DNA of 64,000 nucleotides from Amycolatopsis camponoti (GCF_902497555.1 NZ_CABVGP010000002.1:2740501-2804500), one strand, 5' to 3'. Positions 1-8,853 are shown, numbered from the stretch's first letter. Numbers and translations are program-made. Notes: a model not told the origin generated them from the sequence alone.

Positions 1-90
1 GGCGTCCGCGGCGCGGACCCAGGCGTCGGCCGCTCGCCGGGTGAATTCGCGCGTGAGGAGGGGGTGGGTCGCGGGCTGGACGCTGGTCAT
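1..90 (-). CDS. N-terminus of an unidentified protein (partial, runs off the window)
   Basis: An open frame starts with ATG at 90 on the minus strand and stays open to the window edge, giving about 30 residues (MTSVQPATHPLLTREFTRRA at the start). A GGAG-type ribosome binding site lies a few bases upstream of the ATG. The piece is too short to assign a family. The call rests only on the start context and the open frame. Confidence 0.45.
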   Translation of the reverse strand, partial: MTSVQPATHPLLTREFTRRAADAWVRAADA

Positions 91-537
91 CGGCTGCTCC
101 CGGTGGACGGGTGACGCGTGTTCGGCCACCGGGGTCCGGGGTTGCCGTGACGTGCTGCTCTTCCGAATCCTAGGCCGACTTCCGCCGGCGAGCGATTCGG
201 TGACCGACAGTCCGCCTCCGGCGGCAGTCGCGGCTGGTGCGCCCGGCGTTTCGCCTCGCGGCCGGGTTCAGCCGAATGGAGCAGCGGTACCGCCGGGTGG
301 GGGCGGGGAACCCGCAGGATTGGTCTCTTCGGCGCAGTTGATGTGACACAAGGCCCTAGCTGTCACCCCTGCCTCGACCGGATGCTGGGGACACGGAGAG
401 CAACACGCGGACGGCGGGTGGAGTCGTCACACCGCCTCCGCGTCACTGGGGGCTCAGTCGCACGTCGTGCTCGCCGCCTCCGAGAATCTCCGGCCCCTGA
501 ACGATTCCCTGGTTCACGAGTGCACGAAGGAGTCATC
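91..537. other. Intergenic region between divergent genes
   Basis: About 450 bp separate the partial minus-strand gene from the plus-strand gene at 538. Short open frames here have no convincing start context or recognisable product. Promoters for both flanking genes presumably lie here, but I could not pick them out. Confidence 0.4.
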
Positions 538-1257
538 ATGGTCACCCACCACTATCCGCGCGGCCCGGATCTGTTCGCCGGGCTCGGTTCCGGCGAACGC
601 CGGCAGGCCCGCGCCGTCGAGGCGAACCGTCGCGCCGATCCGGTGTTCGTCGATCCGAGCGGGCGCCGGCGGCTGCTGGTTCGCGGTTCGGCCGGGGTAC
701 TGGCCGTCGCGGGGGTCGCGTTCATCGCGGGTACCGGGCTGTTACTGGCCAACGAGCCGGCGACGTCCGCCGCCGGCGACGCCGAGTCCAATTCCGCGCC
801 GGGCGCCCTTCCGGCCGTCCCGGGTGCGGGGCGGCAGCCGGCCGCCGTCGCGGGAAAGCAGCAGCCGCCGGGGACGGGCTGGAATCCCGGGCCGCGGGTC
901 GCCATCCCCGCGAACGTCCTTCCCTTGTCCGCGGTAACGGGCGGCGCCGTGCCAGGGGGACAGCAGCCCGCAGGCGGAGCGCAGAGCGGCACGAGCGGCC
1001 CCGCGGTGGCGCCGCCGCCGGGGAACCAGGCGGCCGCCGGCCCGGCGCCGGCGAAGCGGGCCGATCCCGTTCCGCCCGCGCAGCCCGCAGCCGTGGTTCC
1101 GCCGGTCGCGGTGGTTCCGCCCGTGGTCGTGCCGCCACCCGCTCCGGCGGTGGTGGCGCCGGTCGTGACCGTCGTCCCTCCCGTGATCGAGGTCGTCGGC
1201 GGTGTGGTCGCACCCGTGACCGGGGCGGTCGGCTCGCTTCTCGGTAACCTGCTGTGA
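538..1257 (+). CDS. Membrane-anchored proline/valine-rich protein
   Basis: This 239-residue protein has a short charged N-terminus, one membrane segment at about residues 50-70 and a long low-complexity tail rich in Pro, Ala, Gly and Val with repeated VVPPV-type runs. It is probably anchored in the membrane with the tail outside. ATG 538 is chosen because GAAGGAG ends 5 nt upstream; an earlier in-frame start at 343 has no such site. Its stop overlaps the GTG of the next gene by 4 bp (GTGA), so the two are probably translationally coupled and this protein may assist the glycan enzyme encoded next. No enzymatic domain is visible. Confidence 0.7.
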   Translation: MVTHHYPRGPDLFAGLGSGERRQARAVEANRRADPVFVDPSGRRRLLVRGSAGVLAVAGVAFIAGTGLLLANEPATSAAGDAESNSAPGALPAVPGAGRQPAAVAGKQQPPGTGWNPGPRVAIPANVLPLSAVTGGAVPGGQQPAGGAQSGTSGPAVAPPPGNQAAAGPAPAKRADPVPPAQPAAVVPPVAVVPPVVVPPPAPAVVAPVVTVVPPVIEVVGGVVAPVTGAVGSLLGNLL

Positions 1258-4200
1258 CCGGGCGCCGGAGGTGGCGAGGCCGCCTCCGGCTGCCTTGGGT
1301 GTTCGCGGGCATCGCGGTGGCCTTGCTGTCGGTGATGCTCGTCATCGCGGGGCTGGCGAGCTCTCAGGTCAGCAACGACGCCAAGGCGCACGACCCGGTG
1401 GGCACCTCGTCGGTACCCGCCGCGGTGGTCGGCGGTGGCGCGGTGGTCGACGCGACCCGGTCTCCGGTCGTCTCGCGGGCGCCGGCCGCCAAGACCGTCG
1501 CACTGACTTTCGACGACGGGCCCGATCCGACCTGGACGCCCCAGATCCTCTCCATCCTGCGCAAGCACCAAGTGCCCGCGACGTTTTTCGTCGTCGGCTC
1601 GATGGCTTCGCGCCATCCGGAACTCCTCCGCAGGATCCACGACTCCGGTTCGGAGATCGGGCTGCACACCTTCACCCACCCCGACCTGGTGGACGTCTCC
1701 CCGTGGCGGCTGGACCGGGAGCTGGACGAGACGGAAACGGTGCTCGCCGGCAGCACCGGGCTGACCACCAACCTGTTCCGCCCGCCGTACTCTTCCACCG
1801 TCTCCGCGATCGACGACCTCGGCTACCGCACCGTGCAGTCGGCCGCGGCGCGCGGCTACCTCAGCGTTTTCACCGACACCGACAGCGACGACTGGGCGCG
1901 GCCGGGGGTCGCCGCGATCGTGCACAACGCCACGCCGCCCTCGGACGCGGGTTCGATCGTGCTGATGCACGACGCCGGCGGCGATCGGTCCGAGACGGTC
2001 GCGGCGCTGGACCTGCTGATCCCGCGGCTGCAACAGCAGGGCTACCACTTCGCCACCGTCACCGCCGCGGCCGGGATGGCCCCGGCCAACCAGCCCGCCA
2101 CCGCCCGGGACCGGGTGACCGGGGAGATCCTGCTGGGCGCCATCGGCGTTTCCCTCACCGTGGTCGCCTGGCTGCAGTGGATCCTGCTGGGTGTCGGCGT
2201 GCTGGTGATCGTCCGCCTGGTGCTGATGCTCGGCTACGCGGGCAGGCACGCCCGGCAGCGCCGCCATCCGCGCTGGAGCTGGGGACCCCCGGTGACCGAC
2301 CCGGTCTCAGTCGTCGTGCCCGCCTACAACGAGTCGGCCAACATCGAGGTGGCGCTGCGGTCCATCCTGGCCAGTGACCACCCGGTGGAGGTCGTGGTCG
2401 TCGACGACGGGTCCACCGACGGCACCGCCGACCTCGTCGAAGCTCTCGAGCTGCCCGGGGTACGGGTCTTCCGCCAGCCGAACCAGGGCAAGGCGGCCGC
2501 GCTGAACGCCGGGATCGCGCAGGCCCGGTACGACCTCGTCGTCATGGTCGACGGCGACACCGTGATCGAACCCACCACCGTCCGCCGCCTCGTACAGCCC
2601 TTCGCCCGGCCCGGGATCGGTGCGGTGTCCGGCAACGTGAAGATCGTCAACCGCGACACCTTCCTGACCAGGCTGCAGCACATCGAGTACGTCATCGGGT
2701 TCAGCGTGGACCGCCGCGTGCACGACCTGACCGGGTCGATCTGCACGATCCCGGGCGCCGCGGGCGCGTTCCGGCGTGCGGCGATCGCCGATGCCGGCGG
2801 CTTGAGCTCACTGACCCTGGCCGAGGACACCGACCTGACCATCGGGATCGGCCGCGCGGGCTGGCGCACGGCCTATGTGGACGACGCGGTCGCCTGGACC
2901 GAGGCCCCGGCGACCCTGCGGCAGCTGTGGCAGCAGCGGTTCCGCTGGACCTACGGCACGATGCAGTCGGTGTGGCGGCACCGCCGGGCGGTCGTCCAGC
3001 GGGGCACGGCGGGCCGCCTGGGCCGGTTCGGGCTCCTGCACGTCGTCGCGTTCCAGATCGTGCTGCCGGTGACCGCGCCGCTGATCGACGTGTTCTTCGT
3101 CTACGGCTTGTTCTTCCTCGATCCCGGGACGACGCTCGTGCTCTGGCTGTCGGTGATGCTGCTGCAGAGCGCGGGTGCGGCGTACGCTTTCCACCTCGAC
3201 GGCGAGCGGAAGAGCGCGCTGTGGCTGATCCCGATGCAGCAGCTGGTATACCGCCAGCTGATGTACGTGGTCCTCATCCAGTCGCTGGGCGCGGCGGTGT
3301 CCGGGATTCTCGTGCGCTGGCAACGGATGCACCGCATCGGTGCGCTGCGGGCGACCGTGCGGGCCGGGGTGGCGCCCGCCGCGCCGGCCGAGCCTCGGGT
3401 CGCTCCGGCCGCCGTACCCTCGCCGCCGGGACGCCGTGACCGCTGGCTCGACAGCCTGCGCGCGGTCGCGCTGGTGCGGGTCGTGCTCTACCACGCCACG
3501 GGCTGGGGGTGGCTGAGCCTCGTCTTCCCGTCCATGGGCGTGATGTTCGCACTCGGCGGTTCTCTCATGGTGAGCTCACTGCGCCGCACCCCCGCGGTGG
3601 ACGTCGTCGGCCACCGCATCCGCCGGCTGTTGCCCCCGCTGTGGCTCTTCGGCCTGGTCGCGGTCGGGCTGATGCTCGCGCACGGCTGGGCCCGCGACAC
3701 CGGTGACCTGGCCCTGAGCTGGCCGCGGATGGTGTTCTGGGTGTTCCCGATCCTGGACCCGCCGGGCAGTCTCTGGGGTGCGGACTTCACGGTGGCGCTG
3801 TGGTACCTGCGCGCCTACCTGTGGTTCGTGCTGCTCAGCCCGCTGCTGCTGCTCGCGTTCCGCCGCCGGCCGGTCGTCACCGTGCTCGCCCCGCTGGTCT
3901 TCGTCGCGGTGGACGCTGTACTGGGCTCCCCGCTCGCCGATTCGGGGCCGGTCGGCGAGGGTGTGCTGGACTTCGTCACCTTCGGGGCGTGCTGGATGCT
4001 GGGCTTCGCCCACCGGGAAGGCATGCTGCGCCGGATCCACCCGGCCGTGCTGGCGGGACTGTTCACCGCCGCGGTCGGACTGGGCGCCTGGTGGACGGCG
4101 GGGCACCCGCTGCCGGACGGGACGTTCGACCTCAACGAGATCCCGCTCGGGCAAGCGCTGATCTCCGCCGCCGCGATCCTCGTGTTCCTGCGGGTGTCGC

Positions 4201-4568
4201 CCAAGCTCGCCTGGCTGGACCGGACGCCGGTGCTCGGCCGGCTGGTGACCGTGCTCAACGCGCGTGCGGTGACGATCTACCTGTGGCACAACGTCGCCAT
4301 CGACCTGTCCTACCCCGTCGACGACCGGCTGGGCTGGTCGTCCCAGCCGGTTCGGCTGGCGACATCGGCCGTCCTCACGGCCGTGGCCGTGCTCGCCTTC
4401 GGCTGGGTCGAGGACGTGGCGGCCCGCCGTCCCCCGCGGCTCCTTCCCGGTGCGCGCCGGAAGCCGGTCGCTCCGCGGTCGTCCCGGCGGGCGTCTGACG
4501 GTTCCCGTGGTGTCGGTCTCGTCTCGTTTAGCGGGGATTCCGGAGGGAATCCCGGTCGGAGTAAGTGA
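1254..4568 (+). CDS. Trifunctional polysaccharide deacetylase / GT2 glycosyltransferase / acyltransferase 3 fusion
   Basis: This 1104-residue membrane protein joins three enzyme modules. A membrane segment at about 15-35 precedes a NodB deacetylase domain (80-270) with TFDDGPD at 85-91 and the metal-binding HTFTH at 138-142. After another membrane helix, a GT2 domain (347-600) has VDDGSTDG, VDGDT, AEDTD and QQRFRW, the Q-x-x-R-W signature of processive synthases such as PgaC or hyaluronan synthase. A C-terminal acyltransferase 3 domain (from about 728) opens with DSLRAVALVRVVLYHA and has about ten membrane helices. It likely builds, exports, deacetylates and acylates a surface polysaccharide. 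Deacetylase-GT2 fusions are known; the added acyltransferase is the unusual part. The substrate cannot be told from sequence. Confidence 0.9.
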   Translation: MTGRRRWRGRLRLPWVFAGIAVALLSVMLVIAGLASSQVSNDAKAHDPVGTSSVPAAVVGGGAVVDATRSPVVSRAPAAKTVALTFDDGPDPTWTPQILSILRKHQVPATFFVVGSMASRHPELLRRIHDSGSEIGLHTFTHPDLVDVSPWRLDRELDETETVLAGSTGLTTNLFRPPYSSTVSAIDDLGYRTVQSAAARGYLSVFTDTDSDDWARPGVAAIVHNATPPSDAGSIVLMHDAGGDRSETVAALDLLIPRLQQQGYHFATVTAAAGMAPANQPATARDRVTGEILLGAIGVSLTVVAWLQWILLGVGVLVIVRLVLMLGYAGRHARQRRHPRWSWGPPVTDPVSVVVPAYNESANIEVALRSILASDHPVEVVVVDDGSTDGTADLVEALELPGVRVFRQPNQGKAAALNAGIAQARYDLVVMVDGDTVIEPTTVRRLVQPFARPGIGAVSGNVKIVNRDTFLTRLQHIEYVIGFSVDRRVHDLTGSICTIPGAAGAFRRAAIADAGGLSSLTLAEDTDLTIGIGRAGWRTAYVDDAVAWTEAPATLRQLWQQRFRWTYGTMQSVWRHRRAVVQRGTAGRLGRFGLLHVVAFQIVLPVTAPLIDVFFVYGLFFLDPGTTLVLWLSVMLLQSAGAAYAFHLDGERKSALWLIPMQQLVYRQLMYVVLIQSLGAAVSGILVRWQRMHRIGALRATVRAGVAPAAPAEPRVAPAAVPSPPGRRDRWLDSLRAVALVRVVLYHATGWGWLSLVFPSMGVMFALGGSLMVSSLRRTPAVDVVGHRIRRLLPPLWLFGLVAVGLMLAHGWARDTGDLALSWPRMVFWVFPILDPPGSLWGADFTVALWYLRAYLWFVLLSPLLLLAFRRRPVVTVLAPLVFVAVDAVLGSPLADSGPVGEGVLDFVTFGACWMLGFAHREGMLRRIHPAVLAGLFTAAVGLGAWWTAGHPLPDGTFDLNEIPLGQALISAAAILVFLRVSPKLAWLDRTPVLGRLVTVLNARAVTIYLWHNVAIDLSYPVDDRLGWSSQPVRLATSAVLTAVAVLAFGWVEDVAARRPPRLLPGARRKPVAPRSSRRASDGSRGVGLVSFSGDSGGNPGRSK

Positions 4569-4617
4569 ACGAGTGGTCGCCCCGGTCCCCGGCGCCATGA
4601 CTTGGGGAAGGGCTTCC

Positions 4618-5661
4618 ATGGTTGTACCTCCGGAGAGCGCCGGTGTTCGCGCGAAGCCGCGTGATGACTTCAGTGAACTTGTTCGCCTCGTGCGGGGTGA
4701 AGGCCTGCTCGAGCGTCGCCGCGGCTACTACGCGGTGAAAACCGGTCTCACGCTGCTCGCGTTGGTCGGCGGGTGCGTGGCATTCGCGGTGCTGGGCGAT
4801 TCGTGGTGGCAGCTGGTCACCGCGGTGTTCTTCGCGGTGGTGTTCGCCCAGATCGCGTTCCTCGGCCACGACGCCGGGCACAACCAGATCTTCCGCACCG
4901 GGCGCGCCAACGATCGCGCCGGCTACGCCTTCGGCGGCCTCGTCGGGATGAGCTACGGCTGGTGGATGGGCAAGCATCGCCGCCACCACGCCAATCCCAA
5001 CCACGAAGGCGACGATCCCGACATCGACATCCCGCTGCTCGCCTTCACCCGGGGGCAGTCGGCCGAGAAGAGCGGGTTCGTGCGCTGGACTTCGAAGCAC
5101 CAGGCGGCCCTGTTCTTCCCGTTGCTGTTGCTGGAAGGGCTGAGCCTGCACTGGGCCGGCGTCCAAGCGGTGTGGCGCGGCGAGGTCAAAGCGCGTCGGC
5201 TCGAGGCGGTGCTGCTCATCGCCCACGTCGGTGTCTACCTCGGTGCGGTGTTCGTGGTGCTGTCGCCGCCGGTGGCGGTCGCGTTCATCGCGGTGCACCA
5301 GGGGCTGTGGGGCGTCTACCTGGGCTGCTCGTTCGCGCCGGGCCACAAGGGCATGCCCACCTTCACCGACAGGACGCAGCTGGACTTCCTGCGCAAGCAG
5401 GTGCTCACCAGCCGCAACGTCCGCGGCGGCCCGTGGGTCGACTTCACGCTCGGCGGGCTGAACTACCAGATCGAGCACCACCTGTTCCCGAGCATGCCGC
5501 GCGCCAACCTGCGCCGCGCGCAGCCCCTCGTGCGCGCGTTCTGCGCCGACCACGGGATCGACTACGCCCAATGCGGGCTGCTGAAGACCTACCACTACGT
5601 CCTGCGGCACCTGCACGACGTGAGCGCGCCACTCCGTGCGAAGAGCGCACCCGCCCGGTAG
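4618..5661 (+). CDS. Membrane fatty acid desaturase
   Basis: This 347-residue integral membrane protein has the three histidine boxes of a di-iron fatty acyl desaturase: HDAGH at 84-88, HRRHH at 120-124 and QIEHH near 284-288. The last box, with Q in place of the first H, is typical of front-end desaturases. It should introduce a double bond into membrane lipid acyl chains. ATG 4618 is preferred because GGGGAAGG lies about 6 nt upstream. It starts 50 bp after the glycan enzyme and may be co-transcribed with it. It converges with the hypX-like gene across a perfect palindrome. Confidence 0.88.
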   Translation: MVVPPESAGVRAKPRDDFSELVRLVRGEGLLERRRGYYAVKTGLTLLALVGGCVAFAVLGDSWWQLVTAVFFAVVFAQIAFLGHDAGHNQIFRTGRANDRAGYAFGGLVGMSYGWWMGKHRRHHANPNHEGDDPDIDIPLLAFTRGQSAEKSGFVRWTSKHQAALFFPLLLLEGLSLHWAGVQAVWRGEVKARRLEAVLLIAHVGVYLGAVFVVLSPPVAVAFIAVHQGLWGVYLGCSFAPGHKGMPTFTDRTQLDFLRKQVLTSRNVRGGPWVDFTLGGLNYQIEHHLFPSMPRANLRRAQPLVRAFCADHGIDYAQCGLLKTYHYVLRHLHDVSAPLRAKSAPAR

Positions 5662-5706
5662 CCGCGGCCTGACCCCACCGCCGCAACTCCGCGGTCGGCC
5701 GCGAGA

Positions 5707-5734
5707 AGCGGCACTTTCACGTGAAAGTGCCGCT
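5707..5734. terminator. Perfect 28-bp palindrome between convergent genes
   Basis: Fourteen bases (AGCGGCACTTTCAC) are followed immediately by their exact reverse complement, with no spacer. The palindrome sits between convergent genes and contains the stop codon of the minus-strand hypX-like gene. Neither side has a T-tract. The position suits a bidirectional terminator or mRNA 3' end structure; a protein-binding site is also possible. Confidence 0.6.
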
Positions 5735-7426
5735 CAGCCGGGGGAGACGTGGGCCGGGCAGCCGGGATGATTCCGATCCGGTCGGGCCGGCGGGCCTGCC
5801 GGTGAGGAAAGTGCGCCTGGCGTGGGCGAAACCGTGGCGGTCGTCGAAGATGTCGCGGCTCATCTCGGCGAGTTCCCGTACCCGGTAGGTTTCCAGCGGC
5901 CGGCGTTGCTCGTCGGCTGTCCGGGTGGCTCTTTTGTGGTCGAGCAGCGCCCTCGCGCGTCCGCCGGCGACCAGTTCGGTGGCGTAGTCCAGCGCGGTCG
6001 CGAGGAATTCCGCGCGGTCGCTCGCGGCGAGTTCGTCGACCAGCCCGATCCGGGCCGCCTCGGCGGCGGTGACCGGGTCGCAGTGCGTGGTCAGCCGGTC
6101 CGCCTGTGCTTCGCCGACCCGGTGTGGCAGCACGTAGGTCCAGTACTCCGAGCCGTACAGGCCCATCTTCCGGTAGTGCGGGTTGAAGAGGGTGCCGTCC
6201 CGGGCGATCACCTTGTCCGCGCCGAGGGCCAGCATCACCCCGCCCGCGCCCGCGTCGCCGGCGAGCGCGGACACCACGAGCTGGCCGGTGCAGGCGATGA
6301 TCTCCCGGCAGAGGTCGTCGATCGCGGTGATGTTCCGCCAGGCTTCCGCCGCGGGATTCGGATGGGCGTCGATGACACCCAGGTGCAAGCCGTTGGAGAA
6401 CACCTCACCGCCGGCCAGGACCACGGCAGCGGTGTCTTGCGTGGCCGCGTGGCGCACGGCCGTGGCCAGCCGCCGGCACTGCGCGGTGGACATCGCGCCG
6501 TTGTAGAACTCGAAGCGCACCAACCCCACCTCGCCGAAACGCCGGTAGCTGATCTCCCGGAGGCTCGGCGGGCCCGCGATCCGCGGCGCCTCGAGAGCGT
6601 CACCGAGAGCCAGTGCGGCGGGGAGCTTGACCGTCGTGCCCGGGGCCTCGGGAGCCAGCCGCCGCGCGTGCCCGATCCACAGCGCGCCGTCGCCGGTGCG
6701 GACCAGCACCGCACCTTCACAGCGTGCCGCGATGGTGCCGGGCGCACCGGGCGAGGACTCGCCGGGATGGGCGTCGAACACCGCGACCGGCACGCCGGCC
6801 AGCTCCGTGTGCACTCCGGGACGGCCGTCCGCGGCGCGGATGCGACGCAGGATGCGGTCGGCCGGGTCGTCCCAGGAGAAGGACCGATCGGCCTGCCGGA
6901 CCAGGGGGCGGAGCCTGCTTATCACGCCGGGCTGCCGGCGGTCCTGGCCTCGCGGCGTGAACCCGGTGTCTTCGGCTTTGGTCACCACCTCGTCGATCAG
7001 GCTCATCGCGGCGTCGGACACCTCGGTGTTGTAGAGGGTGCTCTTGCGCGGCGGATCAGCCGGCATCCGGAACACCCGCGTGCCCCAGACCGGCCCGCCG
7101 TCGAGGTCGCCGGTCGCCTGCAGGGCGGTCACGCCCCAGGTGTGCTCGGCGTCCATGATCGCCCGGTCGAGCGCGGACGGGCCGCGGTCCCCCGGCGGGC
7201 CGGGATGGATGATGATCGTGCGGTAACTCCGCCAGACCGGTTCCGGAACCCGCCGGCGCAGGAACGGGCAGATGATCAACTCGGGGTCGACGGCCACCGC
7301 CGCGGTGGCCATCTCCTGCGGGTCGTGCACCGTCCGGACCGTCACGCGGTGACCGCGAGCGCGCAGACCGGCCCAAGCGCGCTGGCTGAGGCCGTTGAAC
7401 GCGGAGCACAGCAGCAGGATCTTCAC
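5717..7426 (-). CDS. hypX: HypX/HoxX-like hydrogenase maturation protein (formyltransferase-enoyl-CoA hydratase fusion)
   Basis: The protein (569 residues from GTG 7426) starts KILLLCSAFNGLSQRAW and has a formyl-tetrahydrofolate-binding domain with HPGPPGDRGPSALD, followed by an enoyl-CoA hydratase/isomerase domain with NPHYRKMGLYGSEYWTYVLP. Both stretches are characteristic of HypX/HoxX, which makes CO from formyl-THF for the active site of O2-tolerant [NiFe] hydrogenases. GTG 7426 follows GGAGG by 4 nt and matches the family N-terminus; an ATG at 7441 is an alternative. No hydrogenase or other hyp gene is in the window, so its partner is elsewhere or it has another role. Confidence 0.85.
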   Translation of the reverse strand: MKILLLCSAFNGLSQRAWAGLRARGHRVTVRTVHDPQEMATAAVAVDPELIICPFLRRRVPEPVWRSYRTIIIHPGPPGDRGPSALDRAIMDAEHTWGVTALQATGDLDGGPVWGTRVFRMPADPPRKSTLYNTEVSDAAMSLIDEVVTKAEDTGFTPRGQDRRQPGVISRLRPLVRQADRSFSWDDPADRILRRIRAADGRPGVHTELAGVPVAVFDAHPGESSPGAPGTIAARCEGAVLVRTGDGALWIGHARRLAPEAPGTTVKLPAALALGDALEAPRIAGPPSLREISYRRFGEVGLVRFEFYNGAMSTAQCRRLATAVRHAATQDTAAVVLAGGEVFSNGLHLGVIDAHPNPAAEAWRNITAIDDLCREIIACTGQLVVSALAGDAGAGGVMLALGADKVIARDGTLFNPHYRKMGLYGSEYWTYVLPHRVGEAQADRLTTHCDPVTAAEAARIGLVDELAASDRAEFLATALDYATELVAGGRARALLDHKRATRTADEQRRPLETYRVRELAEMSRDIFDDRHGFAHARRTFLTGRPAGPTGSESSRLPGPRLPRLSGTFT

Positions 7427-7571
7427 CGGGCCTCCGATCATGCGGTCCTCGAGCCGGCCTGAGCCACCGAACATCCGGCACGAGGCAACGAGCAACCGGT
7501 CGACGGTACTTGGCGCCGCGACCCGAGTGACGCGGCCAAAGGGGTAAACACGTTCGGCCGACCAGGGCTAT

Positions 7572-7617
7572 CCACCACGACCCCCGCCGGCCGGGTGGCC
7601 TGCGGGGGTCGTGGTGG
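7572..7617 (-). terminator. Hairpin with perfect 16-bp stem
   Basis: CCACCACGACCCCCGC at 7572-7587 pairs exactly with 7602-7617 across a 14-nt loop. It begins 14 bp beyond the stop of the small minus-strand gene at 7631, where its transcript should end. There is no T-tract, as is common in high-GC actinobacteria. Confidence 0.65.
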
Positions 7618-7630
7618 CCGAGCTGTGGCG

Positions 7631-7747
7631 CTACAGCGGCAGGAGGGGGAGGAGGACGGCGGCGGCGGCGCTGGTGATGGCGACTACGGCGCCGTTGACG
7701 ATGCCGACGACGGAGTCGACCAAGCCGCCGATGATGACGATGCCCAT
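7631..7747 (-). CDS. 38-residue hydrophobic peptide
   Basis: A 38-codon frame starts at ATG 7747 behind AAAGGAG with 7 nt spacing. The peptide (MGIVIIGGLVDSVVGIVNGA then VVAITSAAAAVLLPLLPL) is hydrophobic throughout, with one acidic residue and no basic ones, so it should insert in or cross the membrane. It lies 59 bp downstream of the secreted-protein gene and just before a strong hairpin, so it is probably the last gene of that transcript. I do not recognise a family. The start context makes it more credible than a chance frame. Confidence 0.6.
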   Translation of the reverse strand: MGIVIIGGLVDSVVGIVNGAVVAITSAAAAVLLPLLPL

Positions 7748-7806
7748 GGTGGGTTCTCCTTTGTGGTGGGGTGGATCTGTTTGCGGGCTGCGGTCGGTGC
7801 GGGTGG

Positions 7807-8676
7807 TCACCCGGTGCAGTTGGGGACGGCGGGGACGCTGCCGACGCAGTTGTTCGGGGTGTTGGCGGTGATGGGTGCGTTGGTGGTGGTCATGGTGCCG
7901 CCCTGGCGGTAGACGCCGCCGGAGTTGCCCAGGAGCAGCAGGGCGTGGTTGTTGGTGACGGCGGTCTGGGTGAGGGTCGTCGCGGTGGCGGCGACGGCGG
8001 AGATCCCGCCGCCGCGGCCGGCGTTGTTGCCGGTGATGAACAGGGGGCTGCCGGTGACGCCGGTGACGGTCAGGGTGCCGCGGAGCCCGTTGTAGATGGC
8101 GCCGCCGTCGCCGAGGAGGGTGGTGTTGCCCGACAGCGGGCTGTTGGTGAACGTCGCGGCGGGTGCGGTGCCGGTGGGGGTGTCGGCGTTGGCGAGGCCG
8201 CCGCCGTTGCCGGAGGCGGTGTTGCCGGTCAGGGTGCTCCCGGTCAGGGTGACCGCGCCGCGGTTGAGGATGCCGCCGCCGTCGCCGACGACGTTGCCGC
8301 GGGTGAAGGAGACGCCGGTGGTGAGCGTGAGGCTGCCGGTCGGACCGACTTCGGCGATGCGGAAAAGCCCCAGGCCCAGCAGCGAGGCGTTGGTGACGGT
8401 GGCGGGGCCGATCATCTCGATCGGGGTGGTGATCACGGGGAGTGCGTTCGCGGCGCCGCCGTGGGCGGTGGTCATGCCGTAGGTGCAGCCACCCGCCAGG
8501 ACGAGGGTGTCCGGGGTGGGGGTGGAATTGGCCAGGTTGACCGCCGCGACGAGGGCGTTCTGGCTGCAGGCCACCGGAATGGTGATGGCTTGCGCCGCCG
8601 GGGCCAGCGCGATCAGGCCTCCGGTCGCGACGGTGGCGCCGAACATGAGCCTGGCTATGCCGTGGATGCGTCGCAT
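7807..8676 (-). CDS. Secreted Gly/Thr/Asn-rich protein, probable right-handed beta-helix
   Basis: The 289-residue product has a signal peptide ending near AQA at residue 30. The mature part is rich in G, T, N and A with recurring short strands such as GGGILNRGAVTLTGSTLTGN and NGGGLAN, a pattern typical of parallel beta-helix repeats in polymorphic outer-membrane or CSLREA-type proteins. It has two N-terminal and two C-terminal cysteines and no anchor, so it is probably released. ATG 8676 is preceded by AGGAAAG at about 8 nt. The gene follows a long leader with an intrinsic-terminator-like hairpin, which suggests control by attenuation. Confidence 0.75.
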   Translation of the reverse strand: MRRIHGIARLMFGATVATGGLIALAPAAQAITIPVACSQNALVAAVNLANSTPTPDTLVLAGGCTYGMTTAHGGAANALPVITTPIEMIGPATVTNASLLGLGLFRIAEVGPTGSLTLTTGVSFTRGNVVGDGGGILNRGAVTLTGSTLTGNTASGNGGGLANADTPTGTAPAATFTNSPLSGNTTLLGDGGAIYNGLRGTLTVTGVTGSPLFITGNNAGRGGGISAVAATATTLTQTAVTNNHALLLLGNSGGVYRQGGTMTTTNAPITANTPNNCVGSVPAVPNCTG

Positions 8677-8790
8677 GACGATTTCTTTCCTGGAACACAA
8701 TAGTGTCGGGCTGCGGCGCGGCGCGCCGGCAGGAGAATTTCGCAGTGGCCGGCCCGATTCATAGAACCGGCCGGATGAGATTGGTCCATG

Positions 8791-8853
8791 AAAAAGGACC
8801 TCGGCTCGTGATCTGCGCCGTAATCGTGGGGCGCGGATCAGGTACCGAGGTCC
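8791..8853 (-). terminator. Intrinsic-terminator-like hairpin in a 5' leader (candidate attenuator)
   Basis: On the minus strand, arms 8845-8853 and 8796-8804 pair over 9 bp (GGACCTCGG), and an inner pair 8830-8839 with 8810-8819 matches in 9 of 10 positions, around a 10-nt loop. Five Ts follow at once (8795-8791). That is a classic Rho-independent terminator, rare at this GC content. It lies 115 nt upstream of the start at 8676 and about 430 nt past the previous gene's stop, so attenuation of the downstream gene fits better than simple termination. A 28-codon frame (8838-8924) ends inside the first arm but lacks a clear ribosome binding site. Confidence 0.6.

Noticed and set aside
552..2267. 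571-codon open frame on the minus strand
   Set aside because: It lies antisense to the Pro-rich and trifunctional genes. Its translation is low-complexity Arg/His/Gly/Pro typical of high-GC shadow frames.
5822..7462. 546-codon open frame on the plus strand opposite hypX
   Set aside because: The minus-strand frame has clear HypX motifs over the same interval. The plus frame has no recognisable domain.
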